From Glycomyces buryatensis (GTDB lineage: Bacteria > Actinomycetota > Actinomycetes > Mycobacteriales > Micromonosporaceae): 64,000 bases of DNA. The stretch covers positions 1 through 64,000 of the forward strand of contig NZ_STGY01000086.1 of assembly GCF_004912275.1 (NCBI RefSeq), written 5' to 3'. The notes beneath the pieces are model-generated. The model was given only the letters and a program-made list of their open reading frames with translations, ran no database searches and was not told where the DNA came from. Positions 41,519 to 48,778 of the stretch are shown here, piece by piece. Numbering within the stretch: position 1 is the stretch's first letter; each line of letters starts with the position of its first letter. The translations under genes and the position numbers were made by a program.

Positions 41519-41553
41519 CATTGTCGAACACCTAACGGATTGAGTGTTCGGCA
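41519..41553 (+). promoter_or_regulatory. Operator-like inverted repeat before glpF
   Basis: TGTCGAACAC (41522-41531) is matched by inverted GTGTTCGGCA (41544-41553) with one mismatch and a 12-nt spacer. The left part extends to CATTGTCGAACAC, the same core as the site before gylR. Confidence 0.7.
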
Positions 41554-41644
41554 GGACTGCCGGCTGGCGCAAGCCCTTCCAATGGGGCGGGAACCCGGCC
41601 ACCTCCGGGAAGCCCACCCCAGACCAATGACAAAGGAGTCACGG

Positions 41645-42430
41645 GTGTCCACTTCAGATATCCTCACCGGCGAGATCCTCGGCACCGCCATGCTGATCCT
41701 GCTCGGCGGCGGCGTATGCGCGGCCGTAACCCTCACGAAGTCCAAGGCCCAGAACGCCGGATGGCTCACCATCACGTTCGGTTGGGGCTTCGGCGTTCTC
41801 ACCGGCGCCTACATCGCCGCCGGCGTCTCGGGCGCGCACCTCAACCCCGCCGTGACCGTCGGCCTCGCCATCCAAGGCGGCATCGAGTGGTCCCAGGTCC
41901 CCGTCTACTTCCTCGGTGAGATGGTCGGCGCGATGCTCGGCGCCTTCCTGGTCTACCTCGCCTACTACGGGCACTTCAAGGCCCACATGGCCGACCTCGC
42001 CGTCCAGTCGGGACCCGGCGCGCAGGCCACCGCCGACGCCACCCGGGAGAAGGCCGGACCGGTCCTGGGGATCTTCTCCACCGCCCCCGAGATCCGCAAT
42101 ACCGCGCAGAACCTGACCACCGAGATCATCGCGACCTTCGTGCTGGTCATCGCCATCCTCACCCAGGGCCTCAACGACGAAGGCAATGGCCTGGGCACCC
42201 TCGGCGTCCTCATCACCGCCCTCGTCGTCGTCGGCATCGGCATCTCCCTCGGCGGCCCCACCGGATACGCCATCAACCCCGCCCGCGACCTGGGCCCCCG
42301 CATCGTCCACGCCCTGCTGCCGCTCAAGCACAAGGGCGCATCGGACTGGGGCTACGCCTGGATCCCCGTGGTCGGACCGATCGTCGGCGCCGTGATCGCC
42401 GGTGGCGTCTACAACCTGGCCTTCGCGTGA
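41645..42430 (+). CDS. glpF: Glycerol facilitator (aquaglyceroporin)
   Basis: This 261-residue MIP-family channel has six spans and two pore motifs, HLNPAVT near residue 60 (NPA box 1) and INPARD near 211 (NPA box 2, with the D/R of glycerol-conducting members). I chose the GTG at 41645-41647 because AAAGGAG lies 6 nt upstream; the frame itself is open from 41540. It begins the glycerol operon with glpK and glpD (gylC-gylA-gylB in Streptomyces). Confidence 0.94.
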   Translation: MSTSDILTGEILGTAMLILLGGGVCAAVTLTKSKAQNAGWLTITFGWGFGVLTGAYIAAGVSGAHLNPAVTVGLAIQGGIEWSQVPVYFLGEMVGAMLGAFLVYLAYYGHFKAHMADLAVQSGPGAQATADATREKAGPVLGIFSTAPEIRNTAQNLTTEIIATFVLVIAILTQGLNDEGNGLGTLGVLITALVVVGIGISLGGPTGYAINPARDLGPRIVHALLPLKHKGASDWGYAWIPVVGPIVGAVIAGGVYNLAFA

Positions 42431-42486
42431 TGCACCATGACCCCGTGTAACGAAGACACCTCGACAACGACGTTCAGGAGCGCACT

Positions 42487-44016
42487 ATGACCGACACGCA
42501 CACCGGCCCGTTCATCGCGGCTATCGACCAGGGCACGACCTCCAGCCGCTGCATCATCTTCGACAAAGACGGCCGCATCGTCGCCGTCGACCAGAAGGAG
42601 CATGAGCAGATCTTCCCTAAGCCGGGCTGGGTCGAGCACAATGCGGCCGAGATCTGGAACAACGTCCAGGAGGTCGTCGCCGGGGCCATGGTCAAGGCCA
42701 AGGTCTCCAAAGAGGACATCCTCGCGATCGGCATCACCAACCAGCGCGAGACCACCATGCTGTGGGACAAGCACACCGGCCAGCCGGCGCACAACGCCAT
42801 CGTCTGGCAGGACACCCGCACCGACACGCTGTGCCGCGAACTGGGCGGCGACATCGGCCAGGACCGCTTCCGCCAGCAGACCGGGCTGCCGCTGGCCGCC
42901 TACTTCGCCGGCCCCAAGATCGCCTGGCTGCTCGACAACGTCCCCGGCCTGCGCGAAAAGGCAGAGGCCGGCGACCTGATCTACGGCACCATGGACTCCT
43001 GGGTCATCTGGAACCTCACCGGCGGAGTGCGGGGCGGCGTCCACGTCACCGACGTCACCAACGCCTCCCGGACCCTGCTGATGAACCTCGACGACCTCAA
43101 GTGGAACGAGGACATCGCCGCCGAAATGGGCGTCCCGATGCAGGTGCTGCCCGAGATCCGCTCCTCCTCGGAGGTCTACGGCGAGGTCAAGGGCGGGGCC
43201 CTGGGCGGGCTCCTCGGCGGCGTCCCCGTCGCCTCCGCGCTCGGCGACCAGCAGGCCGCCCTGTTCGGACAGACCTGCTTCAGCGTCGGCGAGGCCAAGT
43301 CCACCTACGGCACCGGCACGTTCATGCTCATGAACACCGGCGAGCAGCTCATCCACTCCGAGTCCGGGCTGCTGACCACCGTCGGCTACCGGATCGGCGA
43401 CGCCGCACCGGTGTACGCCCTCGAAGGCTCGATCGCCGTCACCGGTTCGCTGGTGCAGTGGATGCGAGACCAGATGGGTCTCATCAGCACCGCCGCCGAG
43501 ATCGAGACGCTGGCCTCCAGCGTGGAGGACAACGGCGGCGCCTACTTCGTCCCGGCCTTCTCGGGGCTCTTCGCCCCCTACTGGCGAAGCGACGCGCGCG
43601 GCGTCATCGCGGGGCTCACCCGCTACGTCACCAAGGCGCACATCGCACGTGCCGTCCTGGAAGCCACCGCGTGGCAGACCCGCGAGATCACCGACGCCAT
43701 GACCAAGGACTCCGGCGTCGAGCTCGCCGCGCTCAAGGTCGACGGCGGCATGACCTCCAACAACCTCCTCATGCAGTTCCTCGCCGACGTCCTCGACGCA
43801 CCCGTGGTTCGCCCCATGGTCGCCGAGACCACCTGCCTCGGCGCCGCCTACGCCGCCGGGCTCGCCGTCGGCTTCTGGGACAACACGGAGGACCTGCGCG
43901 TCAACTGGCGCCGCGCCGCGGAATGGACGCCCGACATGGACCCCGAGATCCGCGAACGCGAATACAAGAGCTGGCTCAAGGCCGTCGAACGGACCATGGG
44001 CTGGCTGGACGACTAA
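42487..44016 (+). CDS. glpK: Glycerol kinase
   Basis: This 509-residue FGGY-family kinase phosphorylates glycerol to sn-glycerol 3-phosphate, trapping it and producing the expected inducer of GylR. The N-terminal phosphate-binding motif [16 protein letters not shown] (near residue 10) and the FGGY-like signature [18 protein letters not shown] (near 420) are intact, as is the substrate-contact stretch [11 protein letters not shown] near 83. AGGAGCGCACT precedes the ATG. Confidence 0.98.
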   Translation: MTDTHTGPFIAAIDQGTTSSRCIIFDKDGRIVAVDQKEHEQIFPKPGWVEHNAAEIWNNVQEVVAGAMVKAKVSKEDILAIGITNQRETTMLWDKHTGQPAHNAIVWQDTRTDTLCRELGGDIGQDRFRQQTGLPLAAYFAGPKIAWLLDNVPGLREKAEAGDLIYGTMDSWVIWNLTGGVRGGVHVTDVTNASRTLLMNLDDLKWNEDIAAEMGVPMQVLPEIRSSSEVYGEVKGGALGGLLGGVPVASALGDQQAALFGQTCFSVGEAKSTYGTGTFMLMNTGEQLIHSESGLLTTVGYRIGDAAPVYALEGSIAVTGSLVQWMRDQMGLISTAAEIETLASSVEDNGGAYFVPAFSGLFAPYWRSDARGVIAGLTRYVTKAHIARAVLEATAWQTREITDAMTKDSGVELAALKVDGGMTSNNLLMQFLADVLDAPVVRPMVAETTCLGAAYAAGLAVGFWDNTEDLRVNWRRAAEWTPDMDPEIREREYKSWLKAVERTMGWLDD

Positions 44017-44041
44017 GAAAAGTCGAAATAGGAGCGAGACC

Positions 44042-45667
44042 ATGACCACCTTGCAGCACGTCCCCGAACTCGGGACGACCCCGACCGCCGGCCCCACCGT
44101 GCTTCCCGCGAAGCATGCGGGCCGGGCCGAGAACCGCGAGCAGTTGTCGAAGGCGACCTACGACCTGCTGGTGATCGGCGGCGGCATCCTGGGCATCTCC
44201 ACCGCCTGGCACGCCGCCCAGTCGGGGCTGCGGGTGGCCCTGGTCGACGCCGGCGACTTCGCCGGCGCCACCTCCTCGGCCTCCTCCAAACTCCTCCACG
44301 GCGGACTGCGCTACCTGCAGACCGGCGCGGTGAAACTGGTGGCCGAGAACCACTTCGAACGCCGCGCCGTCACCCGGCAGGTCGCCCCGCACCTGTCCAA
44401 CCCGCTGGCGTTCTACCTCCCCATCTACAAGGGAGGACCGCACGGCGCGGCCAAGATGGGCGCCGGCGTGTTCGCCTACTCCGCGCTCTCGGGCTTCGGC
44501 GACGGCGTCGGGCACCTGCTCAACCCCGTCAAGGCCCGCATGGACGTCCCCGAACTGCGCACCGACGGACTCAAGGCCGTGGCCGTCTACGGCGACAGCC
44601 AGATGAACGACGCCCGCATGGCGCTCATGACCGCGCGCGCCGCCGTCCAGGCCGGAGCGGTCGCCCTCAACCACGCCGAAGTCACCGGCCTGCGGCTCAC
44701 CGGCGGCCGCGTCACCGGCGCCGACCTGCGCGACCGCACCGACGGTACCGAGTTCGGCGTCAACGCCCACGTGGTCCTCAACGCGACCGGACCCTGGGTC
44801 GACCACCTGCGGCGCATGGAGGACTCGGCGGCGAACCCGTCGATCCGCCTTTCCAAGGGGGCGCACCTGGTGCTCAAGCGCACCTCCCAGTGGAAGGCCG
44901 CGCTGGCGACCCCGATCGACAAGTACCGCATCACCTTCGCCCTCCCCTGGGAGGACATGCTGCTGCTCGGCACCACCGACGAGGTCTACGAGGGCGACCC
45001 GGGGGACTTGTCCGTCACCGGCGCCGACACGGACCAGATCCTCTCGGAGGCGGCGCATTCGGTGCGGGACCAGCAGCTGCGGCGCGACCTCATCACGTAC
45101 TCCTTTGCGGGCCTGCGGGTCCTGCCGGGCGGACCCGGCGAGACGTCGAAGGCCAAGCGGGAGACCGTGGTGACCGAGGGCCGCGGCGGCATGCTCTCGG
45201 TGGCCGGCGGCAAGTGGACCACCTTCCGCCACATCGGACGCCAGGTAATCAAGAAGCTCTCCGACCTCCCCGGTTACTCACTGGGGGAGGGGATGGAGCC
45301 GATGTCGAAGCTGCCGCGGCTGCCGCTGCCGGGCATCGCCAATCCGCACGCGGTGCAGCACCGCCTCCTCACCGACGGCGGCGCCCCGCTGCCGAGTCTC
45401 GGCGAGGACACCGCCAAACACCTTGCGACGCATTACGGCTCGCTCGCCTTCGAGATCACCCGCCTGGCGGGGGAGCAGCCGGAACTGGCCGAACGCATCC
45501 ACCCGGACGCCCCCGAGATCTGGGCGCAGGTCGCCTACGCCAGGGACCACGAATGGGCCGAGACCACCGACGACGTCCTGCGCCGCCGGACCACCTTGAA
45601 GATCCGGGGTCTTGACACTCCGGAGATCCGCGCCGGGGTGCAGGGGATGCTCGATAAGCGAAACTGA
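44042..45667 (+). CDS. glpD: Glycerol-3-phosphate dehydrogenase (FAD, respiratory)
   Basis: This 541-residue flavoprotein oxidises glycerol 3-phosphate to dihydroxyacetone phosphate and passes electrons to quinone. The FAD-binding motif YDLLVIGGGILGISTAWHA lies at about residue 40 after an extra N-terminal tail of about 38 residues; ASSASSKLLHGGLRYLQTG near 79 and the C-terminal DUF (about 400-520) are typical. AGGAGCGAGACC precedes the ATG, 25 nt after glpK. A strong terminator follows. Confidence 0.97.
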   Translation: MTTLQHVPELGTTPTAGPTVLPAKHAGRAENREQLSKATYDLLVIGGGILGISTAWHAAQSGLRVALVDAGDFAGATSSASSKLLHGGLRYLQTGAVKLVAENHFERRAVTRQVAPHLSNPLAFYLPIYKGGPHGAAKMGAGVFAYSALSGFGDGVGHLLNPVKARMDVPELRTDGLKAVAVYGDSQMNDARMALMTARAAVQAGAVALNHAEVTGLRLTGGRVTGADLRDRTDGTEFGVNAHVVLNATGPWVDHLRRMEDSAANPSIRLSKGAHLVLKRTSQWKAALATPIDKYRITFALPWEDMLLLGTTDEVYEGDPGDLSVTGADTDQILSEAAHSVRDQQLRRDLITYSFAGLRVLPGGPGETSKAKRETVVTEGRGGMLSVAGGKWTTFRHIGRQVIKKLSDLPGYSLGEGMEPMSKLPRLPLPGIANPHAVQHRLLTDGGAPLPSLGEDTAKHLATHYGSLAFEITRLAGEQPELAERIHPDAPEIWAQVAYARDHEWAETTDDVLRRRTTLKIRGLDTPEIRAGVQGMLDKRN

Positions 45668-45677
45668 TTGAGGGAGC

Positions 45678-45717
45678 GGCCGGCACCGGAGCCTTCGGGC
45701 GCCGGTGCCGGCCTTTT
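45678..45717 (+). terminator. Terminator of the glycerol operon
   Basis: 12-bp perfect arms (45678-45689 and 45702-45713), 12-nt loop, followed by TTTT. Confidence 0.9.
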
Positions 45718-45796
45718 AGCGTTAGAAATTTAGCTAGCGCCCGAAGGAGTCGGAGTCGGCCGCGTCATCCTCGCCCTGGTCGCCGCTTCCGGTCCC

Positions 45797-46213
45797 TCAC
45801 GCCGCTTGGAGCGTCTCTTGAAGCGCCTCTTTGCGCGCCACCTGCAGCTGGAGCACGCCCGCCACGATCACGAGTGCCGCCGTGGCGTAGTGGACCCCGA
45901 ACGCCGTCGCGAGGTTGCCGTCGTGAAGCAGGACGAGCGTGCCGTCGGCGATCGGGGCCGCAGTCTCGACCAGCAGGACCCAGCCGAGGGCGCGGCGCTG
46001 GCCCGTGAGGAACAGGGCGAGGGGGATCAGGCCCATGACGATGTCGCGGCCGCCTTTGATGGTGAGGATGTCGGCGGCCTCTCCGGTGGGCCAGTGGGGG
46101 AACCCGAAGCTCGAGCCGAGCGTCTCCGGCGTCAGGAGATAGGAGACGCCGATGTAGATGATGCCGAGGGCGACGATGAGAGTGAGGACGTTGGCGGTGA
46201 TCTTGCGTGCCAC
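45797..46213 (-). CDS. DUF4267 small membrane protein
   Basis: This 138-residue four-span membrane protein has the DUF4267 pattern (LGSSFGFP and KGGRDIVMGLIPLALF near residues 32-67). The family is usually divergently paired with a TetR regulator, as here; its function is unknown, though such pairs often respond to toxic compounds. The GTG start follows AGGAG. Its promoter carries the same operator as the TetR gene. Confidence 0.88.
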   Translation of the reverse strand: MARKITANVLTLIVALGIIYIGVSYLLTPETLGSSFGFPHWPTGEAADILTIKGGRDIVMGLIPLALFLTGQRRALGWVLLVETAAPIADGTLVLLHDGNLATAFGVHYATAALVIVAGVLQLQVARKEALQETLQAA

Positions 46214-46238
46214 GGGGGGCTCCTAAGCTAAGCTAGAA

Positions 46239-46266
46239 AATCTATCGTTGCTAGATATGAGAGTAA
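46239..46266 (-). promoter_or_regulatory. Promoter and operator of the DUF4267 gene
   Basis: -35 TTACTC (46261-46266) and -10 TAGATT (46239-46244) with a 16-bp spacer. The near-dyad TCTATC-GTT-GCTAGA (46241-46255) lies across the spacer and -10, so the TetR protein should repress this gene. Confidence 0.75.
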
Positions 46267-46279
46267 CGCTAACATAGCC

Positions 46280-46307
46280 TTGCTCGAAAGTCTAGCGATG
46301 CTAGAAT
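46280..46307 (+). promoter_or_regulatory. Promoter and operator of the TetR gene
   Basis: -35 TTGCTC (46280-46285) and -10 TAGAAT (46302-46307) with a 16-bp spacer. The perfect dyad TCTAGC-GAT-GCTAGA (46291-46305) sits between them. The expected start coincides with the TetR start codon, so the mRNA is probably leaderless and autoregulated. Confidence 0.8.
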
Positions 46308-46313
46308 GAGGTG

Positions 46314-47753
46314 ATGGTCGTCCAGAACCGCCGCGAACGCGAACGCGCGCAACGCAGAGAACTGATCGTCAGCTCCGCCCGCGAGATGGCCGAGGCCGAA
46401 GGCTGGGACGCGGTGACCATTCGCAAGCTCGCCGAGCGCATCGAATACAGCCAACCGGTCCTCTACAGCCACTTCGCCGGCCGCGGCGCGATCATCGACG
46501 CCGTCGCGCTCCAAGGCTCCGCCGAACTCGCCGTCGAGCTGAAGCGGGCGCGGACCGGTGCCAAGGGCGAACCCGCGCTGGCGGCGGTCGCGCGGGCCTA
46601 TATCGACTTCGCGGCGGCGCACCCCGCGCTCTTCGAAGCGCTGTTCACCAGGGCCGAGGGACTGAAGTTCGGGCCCGAGGCGCCCGAGGAGCTCAAGGCG
46701 GCATTCGCCGAGCTCTATACGGTCTTCGCGGACGTGGCGGGCGAGCGCAACCCCGAGCTGCTGACCGAGACCGGCTGGGCCGCGATCCACGGCCTGGCGA
46801 TTCTCGATCGGGACGGCCGGCTTCGCCCGGGCCTCCAGGCGGAGCGCCTGGAGATCCTGGTCGGCCAATTCATCGGAGACTTACCGGGGCGCGACCGGCC
46901 GCCGGCTCGCGCCCCTCGAAGAGGAGCGGAGGCCGGTGTCCGAGGCCGCACCGGCGAACCCGAGGACGCGACCGCTCGGGCGCAGCGCCCACGAGACCAG
47001 GGTGAGGACCGAGAACAGGCCCGTCCAGAACACGTGGCCCGCCTCGGATCCCATGATCAGGTGCGAGGTGAACGCCCCCGCGAAGTTGTAGAACGCCCCC
47101 GCGTACGCCCATTCCTTGAGCCGCCCGAAACGCGGCGCGCTCAGGGCGATCGCACCGAGCACCTTCGCGGTGCCGAGGAACGTCATGAAGTACACCGGGT
47201 ATCCGAGGGCCACCATGCCGTCGACGGTCGGCTCCCGGCGGATCAGGTCGGCCCCGCCGCCGGTGAGCAGCACGGCGACGATGATCCCGGTGGCCGCCCA
47301 GTACAGGGCGACCTTGCCCCTGAAGGGCCGGCCCGGACGCCACGAGTCGGGGGCCGGGTCGCGCCGGGATGCAGGCCGCAGCGCCCACGACGCCATGGTG
47401 ATCGCCAGGAAGCCGAGCGGTCCGCTCGCCGCGGCAGGATCGCCGACCGCCAGATGGGAGGTGACTGCGCCCAGATAGATGAAGGCCACCCCGGCGTAGA
47501 CCCACTCCTTCAACCGCGGGAAGCGGGGGAGGACCAGGACCATCGCTGCGGGGATCTTGCAGACGCCGATGATCACGGCAACGTAGAGCGGGAAGCTCAG
47601 GCCCTCGCCGATCACGTCCCTGACGTAGTCGGTCCGCATGATGTCCCAGACCCCGCCCAGCGCCGATTCGGCTGCGATGATGAGGGTCGTCGTCCAGTAG
47701 GCGGCGGAGCGCGCACGGGTTCGCACCGCGGCGCGGGAAGCGTCGGTCATTGA
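46314..47753 (+). CDS. TetR/AcrR-family regulator with lost stop codon
   Basis: Residues 1-50 form a TetR DNA-binding domain (RRELIVSSAREMAEAEGWDA then SQPVLYSHFAGRGAIIDAV), and the ligand domain continues to about residue 190, near 46880, where the family normally ends. The frame then stays open for another 290 residues that are Arg/Asp/Gly/His rich and lie exactly antisense to the convergent DoxX gene, so they are not evolved protein. The true stop seems lost by mutation or a sequencing error. It is divergent from the DUF4267 gene and should repress both through the shared dyads. Confidence 0.75.
   Translation: MVVQNRRERERAQRRELIVSSAREMAEAEGWDAVTIRKLAERIEYSQPVLYSHFAGRGAIIDAVALQGSAELAVELKRARTGAKGEPALAAVARAYIDFAAAHPALFEALFTRAEGLKFGPEAPEELKAAFAELYTVFADVAGERNPELLTETGWAAIHGLAILDRDGRLRPGLQAERLEILVGQFIGDLPGRDRPPARAPRRGAEAGVRGRTGEPEDATARAQRPRDQGEDREQARPEHVARLGSHDQVRGERPREVVERPRVRPFLEPPETRRAQGDRTEHLRGAEERHEVHRVSEGHHAVDGRLPADQVGPAAGEQHGDDDPGGRPVQGDLAPEGPARTPRVGGRVAPGCRPQRPRRHGDRQEAERSARRGRIADRQMGGDCAQIDEGHPGVDPLLQPREAGEDQDHRCGDLADADDHGNVEREAQALADHVPDVVGPHDVPDPAQRRFGCDDEGRRPVGGGARTGSHRGAGSVGH
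46881..47750 (-). CDS. Tandem DoxX-like membrane protein
   Basis: This 289-residue protein contains two DoxX-like four-span units, residues about 15-130 and about 150-260, that resemble each other (PRFPRLKEWVYAGVAFIYLG against PRFGRLKEWAYAGAFYNFAG; AVTSHLAVGD against AFTSHLIMGS). Single units of about 130 residues are the usual form, so this is a duplication and fusion. The role is unknown, possibly redox-related in the membrane. ATG at 47748-47750 follows GAAGGA; the longer frame to 48050 is antisense to the sigma gene and rejected. It is divergent from an ECF41 sigma gene, which may activate it. Confidence 0.85.
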   Translation of the reverse strand: MTDASRAAVRTRARSAAYWTTTLIIAAESALGGVWDIMRTDYVRDVIGEGLSFPLYVAVIIGVCKIPAAMVLVLPRFPRLKEWVYAGVAFIYLGAVTSHLAVGDPAAASGPLGFLAITMASWALRPASRRDPAPDSWRPGRPFRGKVALYWAATGIIVAVLLTGGGADLIRREPTVDGMVALGYPVYFMTFLGTAKVLGAIALSAPRFGRLKEWAYAGAFYNFAGAFTSHLIMGSEAGHVFWTGLFSVLTLVSWALRPSGRVLGFAGAASDTGLRSSSRGASRRPVAPR

Positions 47754-47788
47754 TCTCGTCCTTCTCGTCACGCCGGCCGGATTCGGCC

Positions 47789-47805
47789 GGTCAACATGAT
47801 TGACC
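47789..47805. promoter_or_regulatory. Dyad in the DoxX/ECF41 divergent region
   Basis: Perfect GGTCAA-CATGA-TTGACC between the divergent starts. Towards the DoxX gene, TGTTGAC followed 17 nt later by CGTG loosely resembles the TGTCACA/CGTC pattern reported for ECF41-type sigma factors; this is speculative. Confidence 0.45.
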
Positions 47806-47829
47806 ATCCCCGGACGAAGGAAGTGACCG

Positions 47830-48687
47830 ATGAGCGAGGACGAATTCGCGGTACAGCGCTTCGAAGCGCACCGCGCCCATCTGCGGGCGGTGGCCCACCG
47901 CATGCTCGGCACGGCGAGCGAGGCCGATGACGCGGTCCAGGAGACGTGGATCCGGTTCGCCCGCACCGATACCGGAGACGTGGCGAACCTGCGCGGCTGG
48001 CTGACCACGGTCGTCTCACGGGTGTGCCTGAACCTGCTCGAAACCCGCAAGACCCGTCGCGAGACGCCGATCGAGTTCCACGGCGCAGGCGCCTCCGAGG
48101 ACGCGGACCCCGAGCGCGAGGCGATGCTGTCGGACTCGGTCGGCCTGGCGTTGCTGGTCGTGCTCGACTCCCTGGGCCCCGCGGAGCGACTGGCGTTCGT
48201 CCTCCACGATCTCTTCGGCGTCCCATACGAGCGGATCGGACCGATCGTCGAACGGACCCCGGAGGCGGCGCGTCAGCTCGCGAGTCGGGCCCGGCGCCGG
48301 GTGCGCGGCACCGCTCCGGTGCCCGATCTGGGGCGCCAGCGCGAAGTCGTCGACGCCTTTCTGGATGCCTCCCGCAACGGCGACTTCGAAAGACTCCTGA
48401 CCGTCCTGGACCCCGAGATCGTGGTGCGCGCGGACGACGCGGCGGTCAAGGCGGGCGCGGAGCGCGAGGTGAGCGGGGTGCGGGCGGTGGCCGAGACGTT
48501 CCTGGGCCGCGCCCGAGGGGCCGAGGTCGCACTCGTCGGCGACCGTATCGGCGCCCTGTGGTCCCGCGGTGGCAAGCCGCGGATCGCGTTCCGCTTCACC
48601 ATCGTGGACGGACGGGTCGCGGCCATCGATATCGTCGCCGAACCCGACGGTCTCCAGGCCCTGTCCCCGGTCGTCCTCGAACCCTGA
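47830..48687 (+). CDS. ECF41-type RNA polymerase sigma factor with SnoaL-like tail
   Basis: This 285-residue extracytoplasmic-function sigma factor has region 2 at residues about 10-75 (HRMLGTASEADDAVQETWIR), region 4 at about 115-165 (LGPAERLAFVLHDLFGVPYE), and a C-terminal SnoaL-like domain (about 170-285) that in the ECF41 group replaces a separate anti-sigma factor. No anti-sigma gene lies nearby, as expected. GAAGGAAG precedes the ATG. The divergent DoxX gene is a probable target. The C-terminus ends AEPDGLQAL rather than the VRNPEKL of the remnant at 19010. Confidence 0.93.
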   Translation: MSEDEFAVQRFEAHRAHLRAVAHRMLGTASEADDAVQETWIRFARTDTGDVANLRGWLTTVVSRVCLNLLETRKTRRETPIEFHGAGASEDADPEREAMLSDSVGLALLVVLDSLGPAERLAFVLHDLFGVPYERIGPIVERTPEAARQLASRARRRVRGTAPVPDLGRQREVVDAFLDASRNGDFERLLTVLDPEIVVRADDAAVKAGAEREVSGVRAVAETFLGRARGAEVALVGDRIGALWSRGGKPRIAFRFTIVDGRVAAIDIVAEPDGLQALSPVVLEP

Positions 48688-48698
48688 TGACTCACAAG

Positions 48699-48724
48699 GG
48701 GCCGTTCGCGATCGCGAACGGCCC
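48699..48724. terminator. Bidirectional terminator
   Basis: A 26-bp perfect palindrome centred between 48711 and 48712, placed between the convergent sigma and beta-galactosidase genes. Confidence 0.8.
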
Positions 48725-48778
48725 TGGGCCATCAGACCTCCCCAGGGCACCGCGCCATTTCCACGGCAGCGGAGTCGG

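Noticed and set aside
45734-45796. Acidic 20-codon frame after the DUF4267 stop
   Set aside because: In frame with the preceding gene but too short to assign; it may be a vestigial tail or chance.
47751-48050. N-terminal extension of the tandem DoxX frame
   Set aside because: It is antisense to the ECF41 sigma gene; an ATG with GAAGGA at 47750 is the better start.
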